Under the pieces are notes generated by a model, which was not told the DNA's origin, searched no databases, and was given only the letters and a program-made list of their open reading frames with translations. Positions 1 through 5,245 of a DNA stretch of 8,070 bases are shown here, piece after piece; the stretch's first letter is position 1; every line of letters begins with the position of its first letter. Where the stretch lies: assembly GCA_015491015.1 (NCBI GenBank), contig WFWQ01000019.1, positions 1-8,070 on the forward strand, read 5' to 3'. Position numbers and translations under genes: made by a program. The DNA is from Patescibacteria group bacterium. Its GTDB lineage: Bacteria > Patescibacteriota > Minisyncoccia > Minisyncoccales > S141-161.

Positions 1-136
1 GAATAGAAGAGAAATTAAAGTAGGAAAGGAAGGTGATGAGATAGGAATTTTATATGAAGGCACAGGTAATATTGAAGAAGGGGATCTTTTAATAGCTTTC
101 AGAGAAATCCAAAAGAAACCCCAAGTTCAACTTTAA
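1..136 (+). CDS. infB: C-terminal end of a probable translation initiation factor IF-2 (5' end outside window)
   Basis: An open frame enters from the left edge (codons begin at base 2) and stops at TAA 134-136, giving 44 visible residues. They contain the pattern VGKEGDEIGILYEG...IEEGDLLIAFREI. This resembles the last beta-barrel domain of IF-2, where a conserved 'G-x-E-C-G-I' is followed by 'GD-x-I-x-x-F' close to the C-terminus. IF-2 is the GTPase that places initiator tRNA on the small subunit; the final domain binds fMet-tRNA. The usual Cys of ECGI is Ile here. The fragment is too short to exclude another translation-GTPase barrel domain, so the family call is moderate. The gene is followed by a short repeat and a tRNA. 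Confidence 0.6.
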   Translation, partial: NRREIKVGKEGDEIGILYEGTGNIEEGDLLIAFREIQKKPQVQL

Positions 137-151
137 TTTCCTGACTCCCTA

Positions 152-179
152 ATTACGAATTGCGAATAACGAATCACGA
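152..179 (+). repeat. Four tandem 7-nt units, consensus ATNRCGA
   Basis: Between the IF-2-like stop codon and tRNA-Leu lie four contiguous heptamers: ATTACGA, ATTGCGA, ATAACGA and ATCACGA. Only the third and fourth bases vary. The array ends 6 nt before the tRNA. No function is evident. It could be a slippage-derived spacer or a binding site array. Confidence 0.7.
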
Positions 180-185
180 ACTTTC

Positions 186-270
186 GCCGGGGTGGCGGAA
201 TTGGCAGACGCTGTGGGCTTAAAACCCACTGCCCCTCTGGGGCGTGAGGGTTCGAGTCCCTCCCCCGGCA
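186..270 (+). tRNA. tRNA-Leu (anticodon TAA)
   Basis: A complete class II tRNA of 85 nt folds by eye. The acceptor stem is 186-192 with 263-269. The anticodon stem is 213-217 with 225-229, and its loop CTTAAAA puts anticodon TAA at 220-222. A long variable arm (GCCCC/GGGGC, 231-243), as in tRNA-Leu, precedes the T arm GAGGG-TTCGAGT-CCCTC at 246-262. The discriminator is A270. The following bases are CAT, so CCA is not encoded and must be added after transcription. This tRNA reads UUA, a very common codon in these AT-rich genes. Confidence 0.97.
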
Positions 271-281
271 CATCTTGACAT

Positions 282-315
282 CTTAAAACTTTTAAGTTAA
301 GAGAAAATATCTCTT
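282..315 (+). promoter_or_regulatory. Leader of the 89-residue ORF: two small inverted repeats, TTGACA upstream
   Basis: A perfect consensus -35 hexamer TTGACA lies at 275-280, just past the tRNA, but no good -10 sits 16-18 nt downstream (only TTAAGA/TAAGAG around 297-303). Within the leader, CTTAAAA (282-288) mirrors TTTTAAG (290-296), and AAGAGA (299-304) mirrors TCTCTT (310-315) across a 5-nt loop. The second hairpin ends 5 nt before the Shine-Dalgarno. The repeats could end tRNA transcription weakly or affect translation of the next gene; read-through from the tRNA is equally possible. Confidence 0.3.
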
Positions 316-320
316 GAAAA

Positions 321-327
321 GGAGGGA
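321..327 (+). promoter_or_regulatory. Strong Shine-Dalgarno site GGAGGGA
   Basis: GGAGGGA sits 6 nt before the ATG at 334 and fixes that start. It is the only strong Shine-Dalgarno ahead of a gene in this window; the other starts have none or only weak purine runs. Confidence 0.85.
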
Positions 328-333
328 TATTAG

Positions 334-603
334 ATGGAACTTTTAACTAAATTTCTCTCTGGAGGATTTGCATTAGTAGCTGTGGGATTTCTTTATTCTG
401 GATCTAAAGAGATAAGAAAGATTGAAAATACTTTAAAGAAGATTAGAGAAACACCTTTAGATCCTCAACTCTTTGAAATGAAAAAAAGAGAAATCATCTT
501 AGGCTTAAGGGAGATTGTATTTTTGTTTATTAATTTAAACAGGAAAGAGAAAATCGGAATTTTCTTCCTGGCGTTAGCCTGGATTATTGCTTTACTAACT
601 TAA
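334..603 (+). CDS. Small two-helix membrane protein of unknown function
   Basis: This 89-residue protein is not recognised as a member of a known family. A hydrophobic N-terminal segment (about residues 7-22) and a C-terminal one (about 73-89, ending two codons' worth of residues from nothing polar: IIALLT) look like transmembrane helices. Between them is a charged, lysine- and glutamate-rich stretch (24-52) of likely helical or coiled character, then a semi-hydrophobic segment (54-68). The start is well supported by GGAGGGA. The gene stands alone between tRNA-Leu and an intrinsic terminator, so it is probably transcribed from the tRNA region or a nearby promoter. The distinct SD, own terminator and hydrophobic layout make it a credible gene; its function is unknown. 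Confidence 0.75.
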   Translation: MELLTKFLSGGFALVAVGFLYSGSKEIRKIENTLKKIRETPLDPQLFEMKKREIILGLREIVFLFINLNRKEKIGIFFLALAWIIALLT

Positions 604-631
604 GGGAAGGAGTTCTTCCTTCCCTTGTTTT
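604..631 (+). terminator. Rho-independent terminator after the small membrane protein gene
   Basis: GGGAAGGA (604-611) pairs with TCCTTCCC (617-624) across a short loop, followed by TTGTTTTG, a T-rich tail. The stem begins at the base after the TAA stop. Confidence 0.88.
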
Positions 632-679
632 GTTTCTACCTTCGGCTCAACGATCTTGACAAAAATCAAAAAATTCTCT

Positions 680-713
680 GAGCCAAATTTTCACGATCGT
701 GAAAATTTGGCTC
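680..713. repeat. Perfect 34-nt palindrome, possible bidirectional terminator
   Basis: Bases 680-696 are the exact reverse complement of 697-713 (17 of 17 pairs), with arms starting GAGCC and centre CACGATCGTG. Read on the minus strand, the hairpin is followed within about 7 nt by a run of six T, so it could stop transcripts coming from pth. On the plus strand the tail is less T-rich. An upstream GGCTCA (644-649) is complementary to TGAGCC (679-684), offering an alternative pairing that would open the palindrome hairpin. A protein-binding site is an alternative reading. Confidence 0.7.
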
Positions 714-754
714 TTACTTTAAGTTTTAGTTTAAAGGTATTTTACAAGCCTGCT

Positions 755-778
755 TTATACTCTGAATATAGAGTGTAA
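755..778. repeat. Short imperfect inverted repeat upstream of the RNA promoter
   Basis: TTATACTCT (755-763) pairs with AGAGTGTAA (770-778) across a 6-nt loop with one G-T pair. It lies 10 nt before the -35 box of the promoter at 788, where an operator or regulator site would be expected. No function can be assigned. Confidence 0.4.
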
Positions 779-787
779 GTTAAAGGG

Positions 788-816
788 TTGATTTTTGCTG
801 GTTTTGGTGGTATAAT
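788..816 (+). promoter_or_regulatory. Near-consensus sigma70-type promoter for the structured RNA
   Basis: TTGATT (788-793), a 17-nt spacer and a perfect TATAAT (811-816), preceded by TGG at 808-810. The expected start, about 7 nt beyond the -10, is near 823, which is the first paired base of the structured RNA. No plus-strand protein gene begins downstream before lepB at 1546, so the promoter appears to serve a non-coding transcript. Confidence 0.75.
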
Positions 817-822
817 TTGAGA

Positions 823-945
823 GGATTTAGAAAGCAGTTAAGCTGGTGCTGTTTTTAGGTTTCCCTCCTGCCTAAAAACAGCTTAAATTAGGAGCTCAAG
901 AGTTATCTCTTGGCTCCTAGGCCAGCTTAACTGCTTTCTGAATCT
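823..945 (+). ncRNA. Candidate structured non-coding RNA, three-way junction, about 123 nt
   Basis: Closing stem P1 pairs 823-846 with 922-945: 24 pairs, 22 Watson-Crick and two G-U. Inside it, P2 pairs 848-859 with 871-882 (12 perfect pairs) around the 11-nt loop TTTCCCTCCTG. P3 pairs 889-902 with 907-919 (13 pairs, one bulged T896) around the loop TTAT. Almost every base is paired; the junction linkers are 1, 6 and 2 nt. The promoter at 788-816 should start transcription at the base of P1. The right arm overlaps the last codons of pth on the other strand, so the RNA would be antisense to the pth 3' end. It does not fit tRNA, tmRNA, RNase P, SRP RNA or 6S RNA as I know them. No clear U-tract follows 945, so the 3' end is uncertain. 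The same inverted repeats would also fold in a minus-strand pth 3' UTR, and a small palindromic mobile element is an alternative. Confidence 0.6.
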
Positions 946-1517
946 GAAGTAAAAATTTCCTCAAAGATAAAGTTTAAAACTGCTTTAAAAACTTCTTCTA
1001 ACTTTGATAGCTCTTTTTTGGGAAAAGGAGTTAAAACTATTTTTTCTGCCTTTTCTTTTTCGTTAGGCAATCTTACCCCTATCTTGATTTGGCAAAACTC
1101 TTTAGTTCTTAACTCTTTGATCACAGATTCTACCCCTCTATGTCCTCCAGCTCCAGAGTTAAACTTAACTTTGAACTTTCCCAAAGTAATGTCGGTATCG
1201 TCTCTGACTAAGATTAAATCTTGGGGAGAAAGATTTTCTCTTTCTAAAGCTTCTTTGAGAGCTTTTCCGCTTTGATTCATAAAAACTAAAGGATAAGCTA
1301 AAATTACAGTTTTCTGATTTCTTAAAATTTTTACTCCTTTCTTATAAAAAGGACTGTCTTTTTCTAAGGAAACTTTTAAAGCCTTAGCTAATCTTTTAAT
1401 TAGTTTTTTGCCTACATTGTGGCGAGTAGCTTCAAGATGGTTTAGAGGATTACCTAAACCAAAGATCAATATCCTTTCTTTGTTTTTTATTTCTTTTAAC
1501 CAGCTTGAATTTGCCAT
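927..1517 (-). CDS. pth: Peptidyl-tRNA hydrolase
   Basis: Pth releases peptides from peptidyl-tRNAs that fall off the ribosome, recycling tRNA in the cytoplasm. The 196-residue protein has the family landmarks: FGLGNP (19-24), TRHNVG (31-36), FMNQSG (79-84), DDTD (106-109), SGAGGH (121-126) and a KIGV strand (145-148). Offset by 13 from E. coli Pth, the active-site residues Asn10, His20, Asn68 and Asp93 correspond to Asn23, His33, Asn81 and Asp106, all kept. The position of Asn114 is Arg127 (GHRG instead of GHNG). The start at 1517 (MANSS) is chosen because the family begins just before the GLGNP strand; a Met further upstream at 1664 would run deep into lepB. It is divergent from lepB with 28 nt between starts, and its last five codons lie in the P1 stem of the structured RNA. 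No Shine-Dalgarno is seen. Confidence 0.93.
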   Translation of the reverse strand: MANSSWLKEIKNKERILIFGLGNPLNHLEATRHNVGKKLIKRLAKALKVSLEKDSPFYKKGVKILRNQKTVILAYPLVFMNQSGKALKEALERENLSPQDLILVRDDTDITLGKFKVKFNSGAGGHRGVESVIKELRTKEFCQIKIGVRLPNEKEKAEKIVLTPFPKKELSKLEEVFKAVLNFIFEEIFTSDSESS

Positions 1518-1534
1518 AATAGGTGAGGTATAAG
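1505..1534 (+). promoter_or_regulatory. Probable promoter for lepB and the downstream operon
   Basis: TTGAAT (1505-1510), an 18-nt spacer and TATAAG (1529-1534). The start would fall near 1541, about 5 nt before the lepB ATG, which predicts an almost leaderless mRNA. This agrees with the absence of a Shine-Dalgarno at suitable spacing. A minus-strand TTGAGA-17 nt-TATTAC reading toward pth can be found in the same divergent region (roughly 1535-1563), also giving a very short leader. Confidence 0.5.
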
Positions 1535-1545
1535 TAATAAAATTT

Positions 1546-2106
1546 ATGCTAAAAGCTCTCAAAGAAATTTTAGCTTTCATTTTGGAGTTAATAAAGATTT
1601 CTTTAGTTGCTTTAGTGATTGTTGTGCCAATTAGGATGTTTATTTTCCAACCTTTCATTGTCAAAGGAGCCTCAATGGAGCCTAATTATCGCTCTGGAGA
1701 TTATTTAATTATAGACGAGCTTACTTACAGATTTAGAGAGCCTAAAAGAGGGGAGGTTATAGTGTTTAGATTTCCTAACAATCCTTCTCAATTTTACATT
1801 AAGAGAATCATTGGTCTTCCTGGCGAAAGGATAGAGATTAAAAAGGGCAAGATTTTCATTTATCCTAAAGATGGTTTACCTTTTGAGTTAGATGAAAGAG
1901 ATTATCTTGAAGAGAGTTCAAAGATTTTGAGAGAGGTTAAGGTAGAGCTTAAGGCAGACGAATATTTTGTTTTAGGAGATAATAGAGAGTTTTCTTCAGA
2001 TTCTAGGGTTTGGGGGCCGGTACCCAAAAAGTATATTATCGGAAGAGTATTAATAAGATTGTGGCCTCCACCATTTTTGCCCAAACTTTACTTTAAAGTT
2101 ATTTAA
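1546..2106 (+). CDS. lepB: Signal peptidase I
   Basis: Membrane-bound serine protease that cuts signal peptides from exported proteins outside the cytoplasmic membrane. The 186-residue protein has one N-terminal transmembrane segment (about 10-32), typical of the short Gram-positive-like forms. The catalytic serine lies in GASMEPN (Ser43), the general-base lysine in YIKRIIGLPGE (Lys86), and the conserved box GDNREFSSDSRVWGPV is at 144-159 (the family's GDNR-x-x-S-x-DSR). Length and motif order are normal and no catalytic residue is missing. The start lies at the N-terminus of the membrane anchor; no Shine-Dalgarno is properly spaced. It is divergent from pth and ends one base before hisS, so the two are almost certainly co-transcribed. 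Confidence 0.96.
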   Translation: MLKALKEILAFILELIKISLVALVIVVPIRMFIFQPFIVKGASMEPNYRSGDYLIIDELTYRFREPKRGEVIVFRFPNNPSQFYIKRIIGLPGERIEIKKGKIFIYPKDGLPFELDERDYLEESSKILREVKVELKADEYFVLGDNREFSSDSRVWGPVPKKYIIGRVLIRLWPPPFLPKLYFKVI

Positions 2107-2107
2107 A

Positions 2108-3373
2108 ATGAGGTTTAAGTACCAAACTCCAACTGGAATTCACGACCTTTGTGGTGAGGATCAAAAGTATTTGGATTTTCTTTATACTAAGGCTAAAGAA
2201 ATTTTAGAGTTTTATGGTTTTGAAAAGATAGAATTGCCTATTTTAGAAAGAGAAGAGCTTTTTAAAAGGAGTGTAGGTGAAGCTACAGATATTGTAGAAA
2301 AAGAAATGTACACTTTGACTACTTTAGGAGGTGAAAAGTTAGTGTTAAGACCTGAAGCTACAGCGAGTATAGTTAGAGCTTATATTCAACATGGGATGCA
2401 TACTTTACCTCAACCAGTTAAAATTTGGACTTTTGGACCAATGTACAGATATGAGAGACCTCAACACGGGAGATATAGACAGTTTTATCAGTTAGATTTT
2501 GAGATTTTAGGTTCAGATTCGCCTTCAGCTGATACTCAAGTTATATTTTTAACTTTTACTATCTTAAAGGAGTTGAAACTTAAAAATCTCAAAATTTTAA
2601 TTAACAGTATTGGGGATTCTTGTTGTAGACCTTATTATAAAAAACAGCTTAAAACCTTTTTTAGACCTTATTTAGAATCTTTGTGCAAAGATTGCCAAAG
2701 GAGATTTGAAAAAAATCCTTTAAGAATTTTAGACTGCAAAAATCAAGCTTGTAGAGAGATAATTGATTTAGCACCACAATCTGTAGACAATTTGTGCCAA
2801 GATTGCAAAACTCATTTTAAAAGAGTTTTAGAAATTTTAGACAATTTGGACCTCCCTTATCTTTTAGATCCTTATTTAGTTAGAGGCTTAGATTATTACA
2901 CTAAAACCGTGTTTGAAATAGTAATCTCTAAAGAAAATCTTTCTTTAGGGGGAGGAGGAAGGTACGATAAATTAGTTAAGCTTTTGGGAGGGCCCGATAC
3001 CCCCGCTGTAGGAGTAGCTTTAGGAGCAGAAAGGATTATAACTGAACTCAAGGAAGAAAAGATTAAGGTAAAAGGGATGCCAGATCCTAAAGTGTTTGTT
3101 GCTAAGGTAGGAGATTTAGCTCAAGCTAAAGCTTTGTTATTGTTGGAAGAACTAAGAAAAGCTAAAGTTCCAGTTAGAGAATCTTTGGGCAAAGATTCTC
3201 TAAGAGCTCAATTAGATTTAGCTAACAAGCTTAAAGTAAAGTGGGTTGTAATTTTAGGCCAAAAAGAGGTGATCAAAGATAGGGCAATTTTGAGAGATAT
3301 GAAAAAGGGAACTCAGAAAGAAGTTAAAATCTCAGATCTAGTTGGGATTCTTAAAAAACTTGCTTTAAATTGA
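2108..3373 (+). CDS. hisS: Histidyl-tRNA synthetase
   Basis: Class II synthetase that charges tRNA-His in the cytoplasm. All family landmarks are present in 421 residues, a normal length: a starting TPTGIHDL (7-14), LRPEATASIVRAY (80-92), motif 2 MYRYERPQHGRYRQFYQLDFE (112-132), the histidine-binding LVRGLDYYTKTVFEI (257-271), GGGGRYDKL (281-289), motif 3 AVGVALGAERI (300-310), and an anticodon-binding domain from about 328. The insertion domain has paired cysteines (CKDC 193-196, C210, C215, CQDC 230-233), a Cys-rich pattern that could bind zinc and is seen in some bacterial HisRS. The start is one base past the lepB stop with no Shine-Dalgarno, so translation is likely coupled. It stops with TGA, evidence for standard stop-codon use. 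Confidence 0.98.
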   Translation: MRFKYQTPTGIHDLCGEDQKYLDFLYTKAKEILEFYGFEKIELPILEREELFKRSVGEATDIVEKEMYTLTTLGGEKLVLRPEATASIVRAYIQHGMHTLPQPVKIWTFGPMYRYERPQHGRYRQFYQLDFEILGSDSPSADTQVIFLTFTILKELKLKNLKILINSIGDSCCRPYYKKQLKTFFRPYLESLCKDCQRRFEKNPLRILDCKNQACREIIDLAPQSVDNLCQDCKTHFKRVLEILDNLDLPYLLDPYLVRGLDYYTKTVFEIVISKENLSLGGGGRYDKLVKLLGGPDTPAVGVALGAERIITELKEEKIKVKGMPDPKVFVAKVGDLAQAKALLLLEELRKAKVPVRESLGKDSLRAQLDLANKLKVKWVVILGQKEVIKDRAILRDMKKGTQKEVKISDLVGILKKLALN

Positions 3374-3415
3374 AGTTTAAGGTAAATTAAATCAGAAAAA
3401 TAAATTTTAGCTTTT

Positions 3416-3631
3416 ATGCCTATTACTTTAAGGAAGGAAAAAGATGAAACCACTTTAAGATTGGTACAAAGGTTTATTCAAGCTGTTAAAGCTTCGGGGG
3501 TGATCTTAGAAGCAAGGAAAAGAATGTACCGCACTAGACCTTTAAATGAAAGAAAAAAGAAGCTTAGAGCTTTAAACAGATTAAAGAGAGAATTAGCCCA
3601 AGAAAGGCTAAAGAGATTAGGGAAGATTTAA
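3416..3631 (+). CDS. rpsU: Small ribosomal subunit protein bS21
   Basis: The 71-residue, very basic protein matches bS21 in length and pattern: a short N-terminal strand, a helix with LRLVQRFIQAVKASGVILEARKR (here residues about 14-36, matching the family's 'LRRFKR...GVLAEVRRR'), then the PLNERKKK segment (42-49) and a long Arg/Lys helix to the end. bS21 sits on the 30S platform near the 3' end of 16S rRNA and helps start translation. It begins 42 nt after hisS without a Shine-Dalgarno and is followed after 4 nt by the ybeY-like gene, so rRNA-platform functions are grouped here. Confidence 0.93.
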   Translation: MPITLRKEKDETTLRLVQRFIQAVKASGVILEARKRMYRTRPLNERKKKLRALNRLKRELAQERLKRLGKI

Positions 3632-3635
3632 TTAG

Positions 3636-3995
3636 ATGGGGCCAGAAATCACAGTTGAAATCTTCAACTCTACCTCTTTTAGGATTCCTAAATCCTTTTT
3701 AAAGAAAGAAACTGAGAAGTTAGTTAAAGATTGTAAACTTAAGAGTAAGAAAGTCGTTTTTTCTTTAAGCTTTGTTGGTTCAAATAAGGCAAAGAAGATC
3801 AACTTAGAAAAGAGGGGAGCTTCTTATGTTCCTGAAGTTTTGACTTTTGAAAATTTAAGCTTTTCAGAGGAAGAAGTGATTTTCGAGATCCTTTTTTGCC
3901 CTCAAATTATTAAAAAGAGAGCTAAGAAAGAAAAAAAGAGCTTTAGAGAAATTTTAAAAGAAGATTTAGCTCATGCCTTTTCTTCTATTTGCTAA
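3636..3995 (+). CDS. Degenerate or truncated YbeY-like rRNA maturation protein, without the metal-binding histidine motif
   Basis: The 119-residue protein follows the YbeY fold pattern: an N-terminal VEIFN strand, LSFVG (44-48, family 'l-s-i-x-f-v-s/g-d'), INLEKRGASYVPEVLTF (55-71, matching 'LNxxYRGKDxxTDVLSF') and FEILFCPQIIKKRA (83-96, matching 'GEIxICPEVAxxQA'). YbeY is a zinc-dependent endoribonuclease for 16S rRNA 3' maturation and ribosome quality control. Its catalytic signature, HGxLHLxGYDH, should come next, but the protein ends at LAHAFSSIC with one possible histidine, His113. I read the other frames for about 40 nt past the stop and saw no trace of the missing motif, so a simple frameshift is unlikely. 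Thr-Asp of the TDVLSF motif is Pro-Glu. The neighbourhood (bS21 4 nt upstream, ftsA 42 nt downstream) fits a ribosome-platform role, perhaps as a non-catalytic binding protein. Confidence 0.7.
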   Translation: MGPEITVEIFNSTSFRIPKSFLKKETEKLVKDCKLKSKKVVFSLSFVGSNKAKKINLEKRGASYVPEVLTFENLSFSEEEVIFEILFCPQIIKKRAKKEKKSFREILKEDLAHAFSSIC

Positions 3996-4037
3996 ATCTT
4001 GCTTTAAAGCTTAAAATCAAGGTAAGAAAAAAACTTT

Positions 4038-5243
4038 ATGCCATCTTCAGAGTTAATTTATGCTGTAGATTTAGGTTCTTTTAAGTTTAAGATAGCTTGT
4101 GGAGTTTTAAAAGAAAAAGGAAAGGTTGAAGTGATAGAGTTAAAAGAGGTAGACTCTTCCGGGATTTTAAAAGGTATTTTACAAGATCCAGAGAGAGCAA
4201 AAAATAAGCTTAAAGAGCCTTTGAAGCAAATCGAAGTTTCCACTGGAAGAGAAATAGATGAAATAATGGTTAACATTGGAGGTTCTCATTTGGAGATGCT
4301 CTTTTCTAAAGGAGAATCTGCGGTTTCTAAAGCTTCTCAAGAGGTTTCTAAGGAAGATGCAGAGAGAGCTTTAAGTTCAGCTCAAAATATTGCTTTAGGA
4401 GAAAATCGAGAAATTTTGTTTTTTTATCCTTTAGGTTACAGAGCAGATGGTTCAGAGTTAGTTTCAGACCCTGTAGGTTTGACTGCCAGAAAGCTTGAGG
4501 TAGAAACTTTAATTTTTACTGGGTTTTCTCCTTTTGTAAAAAATATTTATGACCTGTTTGAAAGTTTGGAAATAGAAGTAAAAGAGATAGTTCCCTCAGT
4601 CTTAGCTTCAGCTGAAGTGGTGCTTTCCCCCGAAGAAAAAGATTTAGGAGTAGCTTTGATAGAGTTTGGAGCTAGAAATACTCAAGTTTTAGTTTTTGAA
4701 GAGGGAAAGCCTTCTTTGTTTTTTGTTATTCCGGCTGGCTCTGAACATATCACCGATGATTTAGCTGTAGGTTTAGCTTTAAAAAGAGAGGTAGCGGAGT
4801 TGATAAAGCTCGAATATGGAAGATTTAAGAGTTTAAAAGCTAAAGGTAAAGGAGAAATAGAAGTAGGGGAAGCTAAAAAAATACTCTTTCCTTTAAAAGA
4901 AGCCAATCGGATAATCTTGGCACGGGTTTCCCAGATATTTAAAGAGATTTACAAAAGATTAAAAGAGGAAAATAAATTAAAAAAGCTTCCAGCAGGAATA
5001 GTAATTACCGGAGGAGGAGCTAAGTTTAAAGATATAGAAAAGATTGCCAATAAAGAACTCAAACTTCCAGTAAAGATTGGAGTTCCTCAAAGAAAGGTTT
5101 TGAACCTTCCTTTAGAGCCTGAATATGCGGTAATAGCCGGGCTTTTGAAATTAGGGGAAGAAAGCAAGGTAGAGTGGGAGGAAGGGAAAGAAGCTTGGTG
5201 GAAAAGAGTTAAAGATTGGATTAAAAACTTTTTACCTTCTTAA
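4038..5243 (+). CDS. ftsA: Cell division protein FtsA
   Basis: Actin-like ATPase that tethers FtsZ filaments to the membrane. The 401 residues show an N-terminal phosphate-1 motif AVDLGSFKFKIA (9-20), the FtsA-specific 1C domain (about 85-162: EILFFYPLGYRADG, DPVGLTARKLEVETLIFTG), the second phosphate-loop region GVALIEFGARNTQVLVFEEG (204-223), the adenosine motif IVITGGGAKFKDIE (321-334), and a C-terminal amphipathic helix rich in Trp, Lys and hydrophobics (WWKRVKDWIKNFL, 387-399) that serves as membrane anchor. The phosphate-2 loop is less glycine-rich than the usual D-x-GGGTT form. It starts 42 nt after the ybeY-like gene (TTGCTT at 3999 and TAAGAA at 4023 could be a weak promoter) and ends 2 nt before ftsZ, the classical pairing. 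Confidence 0.95.
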   Translation: MPSSELIYAVDLGSFKFKIACGVLKEKGKVEVIELKEVDSSGILKGILQDPERAKNKLKEPLKQIEVSTGREIDEIMVNIGGSHLEMLFSKGESAVSKASQEVSKEDAERALSSAQNIALGENREILFFYPLGYRADGSELVSDPVGLTARKLEVETLIFTGFSPFVKNIYDLFESLEIEVKEIVPSVLASAEVVLSPEEKDLGVALIEFGARNTQVLVFEEGKPSLFFVIPAGSEHITDDLAVGLALKREVAELIKLEYGRFKSLKAKGKGEIEVGEAKKILFPLKEANRIILARVSQIFKEIYKRLKEENKLKKLPAGIVITGGGAKFKDIEKIANKELKLPVKIGVPQRKVLNLPLEPEYAVIAGLLKLGEESKVEWEEGKEAWWKRVKDWIKNFLPS

Positions 5244-5245
5244 AA

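Noticed and set aside
152..179. CRISPR array
   Set aside because: Units are 7 nt with no spacers, and no cas genes are present.
656..684. TTGACA at 656-661 as a promoter -35
   Set aside because: At 16-18 nt downstream there is only TCTGAG/TGAGCC, not an acceptable -10.
823..945. Identification of the structured RNA as SRP RNA, 6S RNA, tmRNA or RNase P RNA
   Set aside because: It lacks the SRP GNAR loop and its internal loops, the 6S central bubble, and the size and conserved segments of tmRNA or RNase P.
1518..1664. Upstream extension of pth to a Met at 1664
   Set aside because: It would add 49 residues antisense to lepB and unlike the Pth N-terminus; the family begins just before the GLGNP strand, fitting the start at 1517.
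3371..3373. UGA recoding (UGA as Gly or Trp)
   Set aside because: TGA ends hisS at its normal length and ends the 217-residue ORF in an ATGA overlap; Trp codons are TGG and Gly uses GGN.
2108..3373. HisRS cysteine cluster as something new
   Set aside because: Paired Cys in the HisRS insertion region occur in other bacterial forms, so it is recorded only in the gene description.
3971..4035. Frameshift hiding the YbeY histidine motif after the stop
   Set aside because: Reading the other two frames past 3971 gives no HGxLHLxGYDH-like residues before ftsA starts.
4682..4906. Antisense open frames inside ftsA, ftsZ, gap and lepB
   Set aside because: They are shadows of real genes, with no start signals and low-complexity translated sequence.
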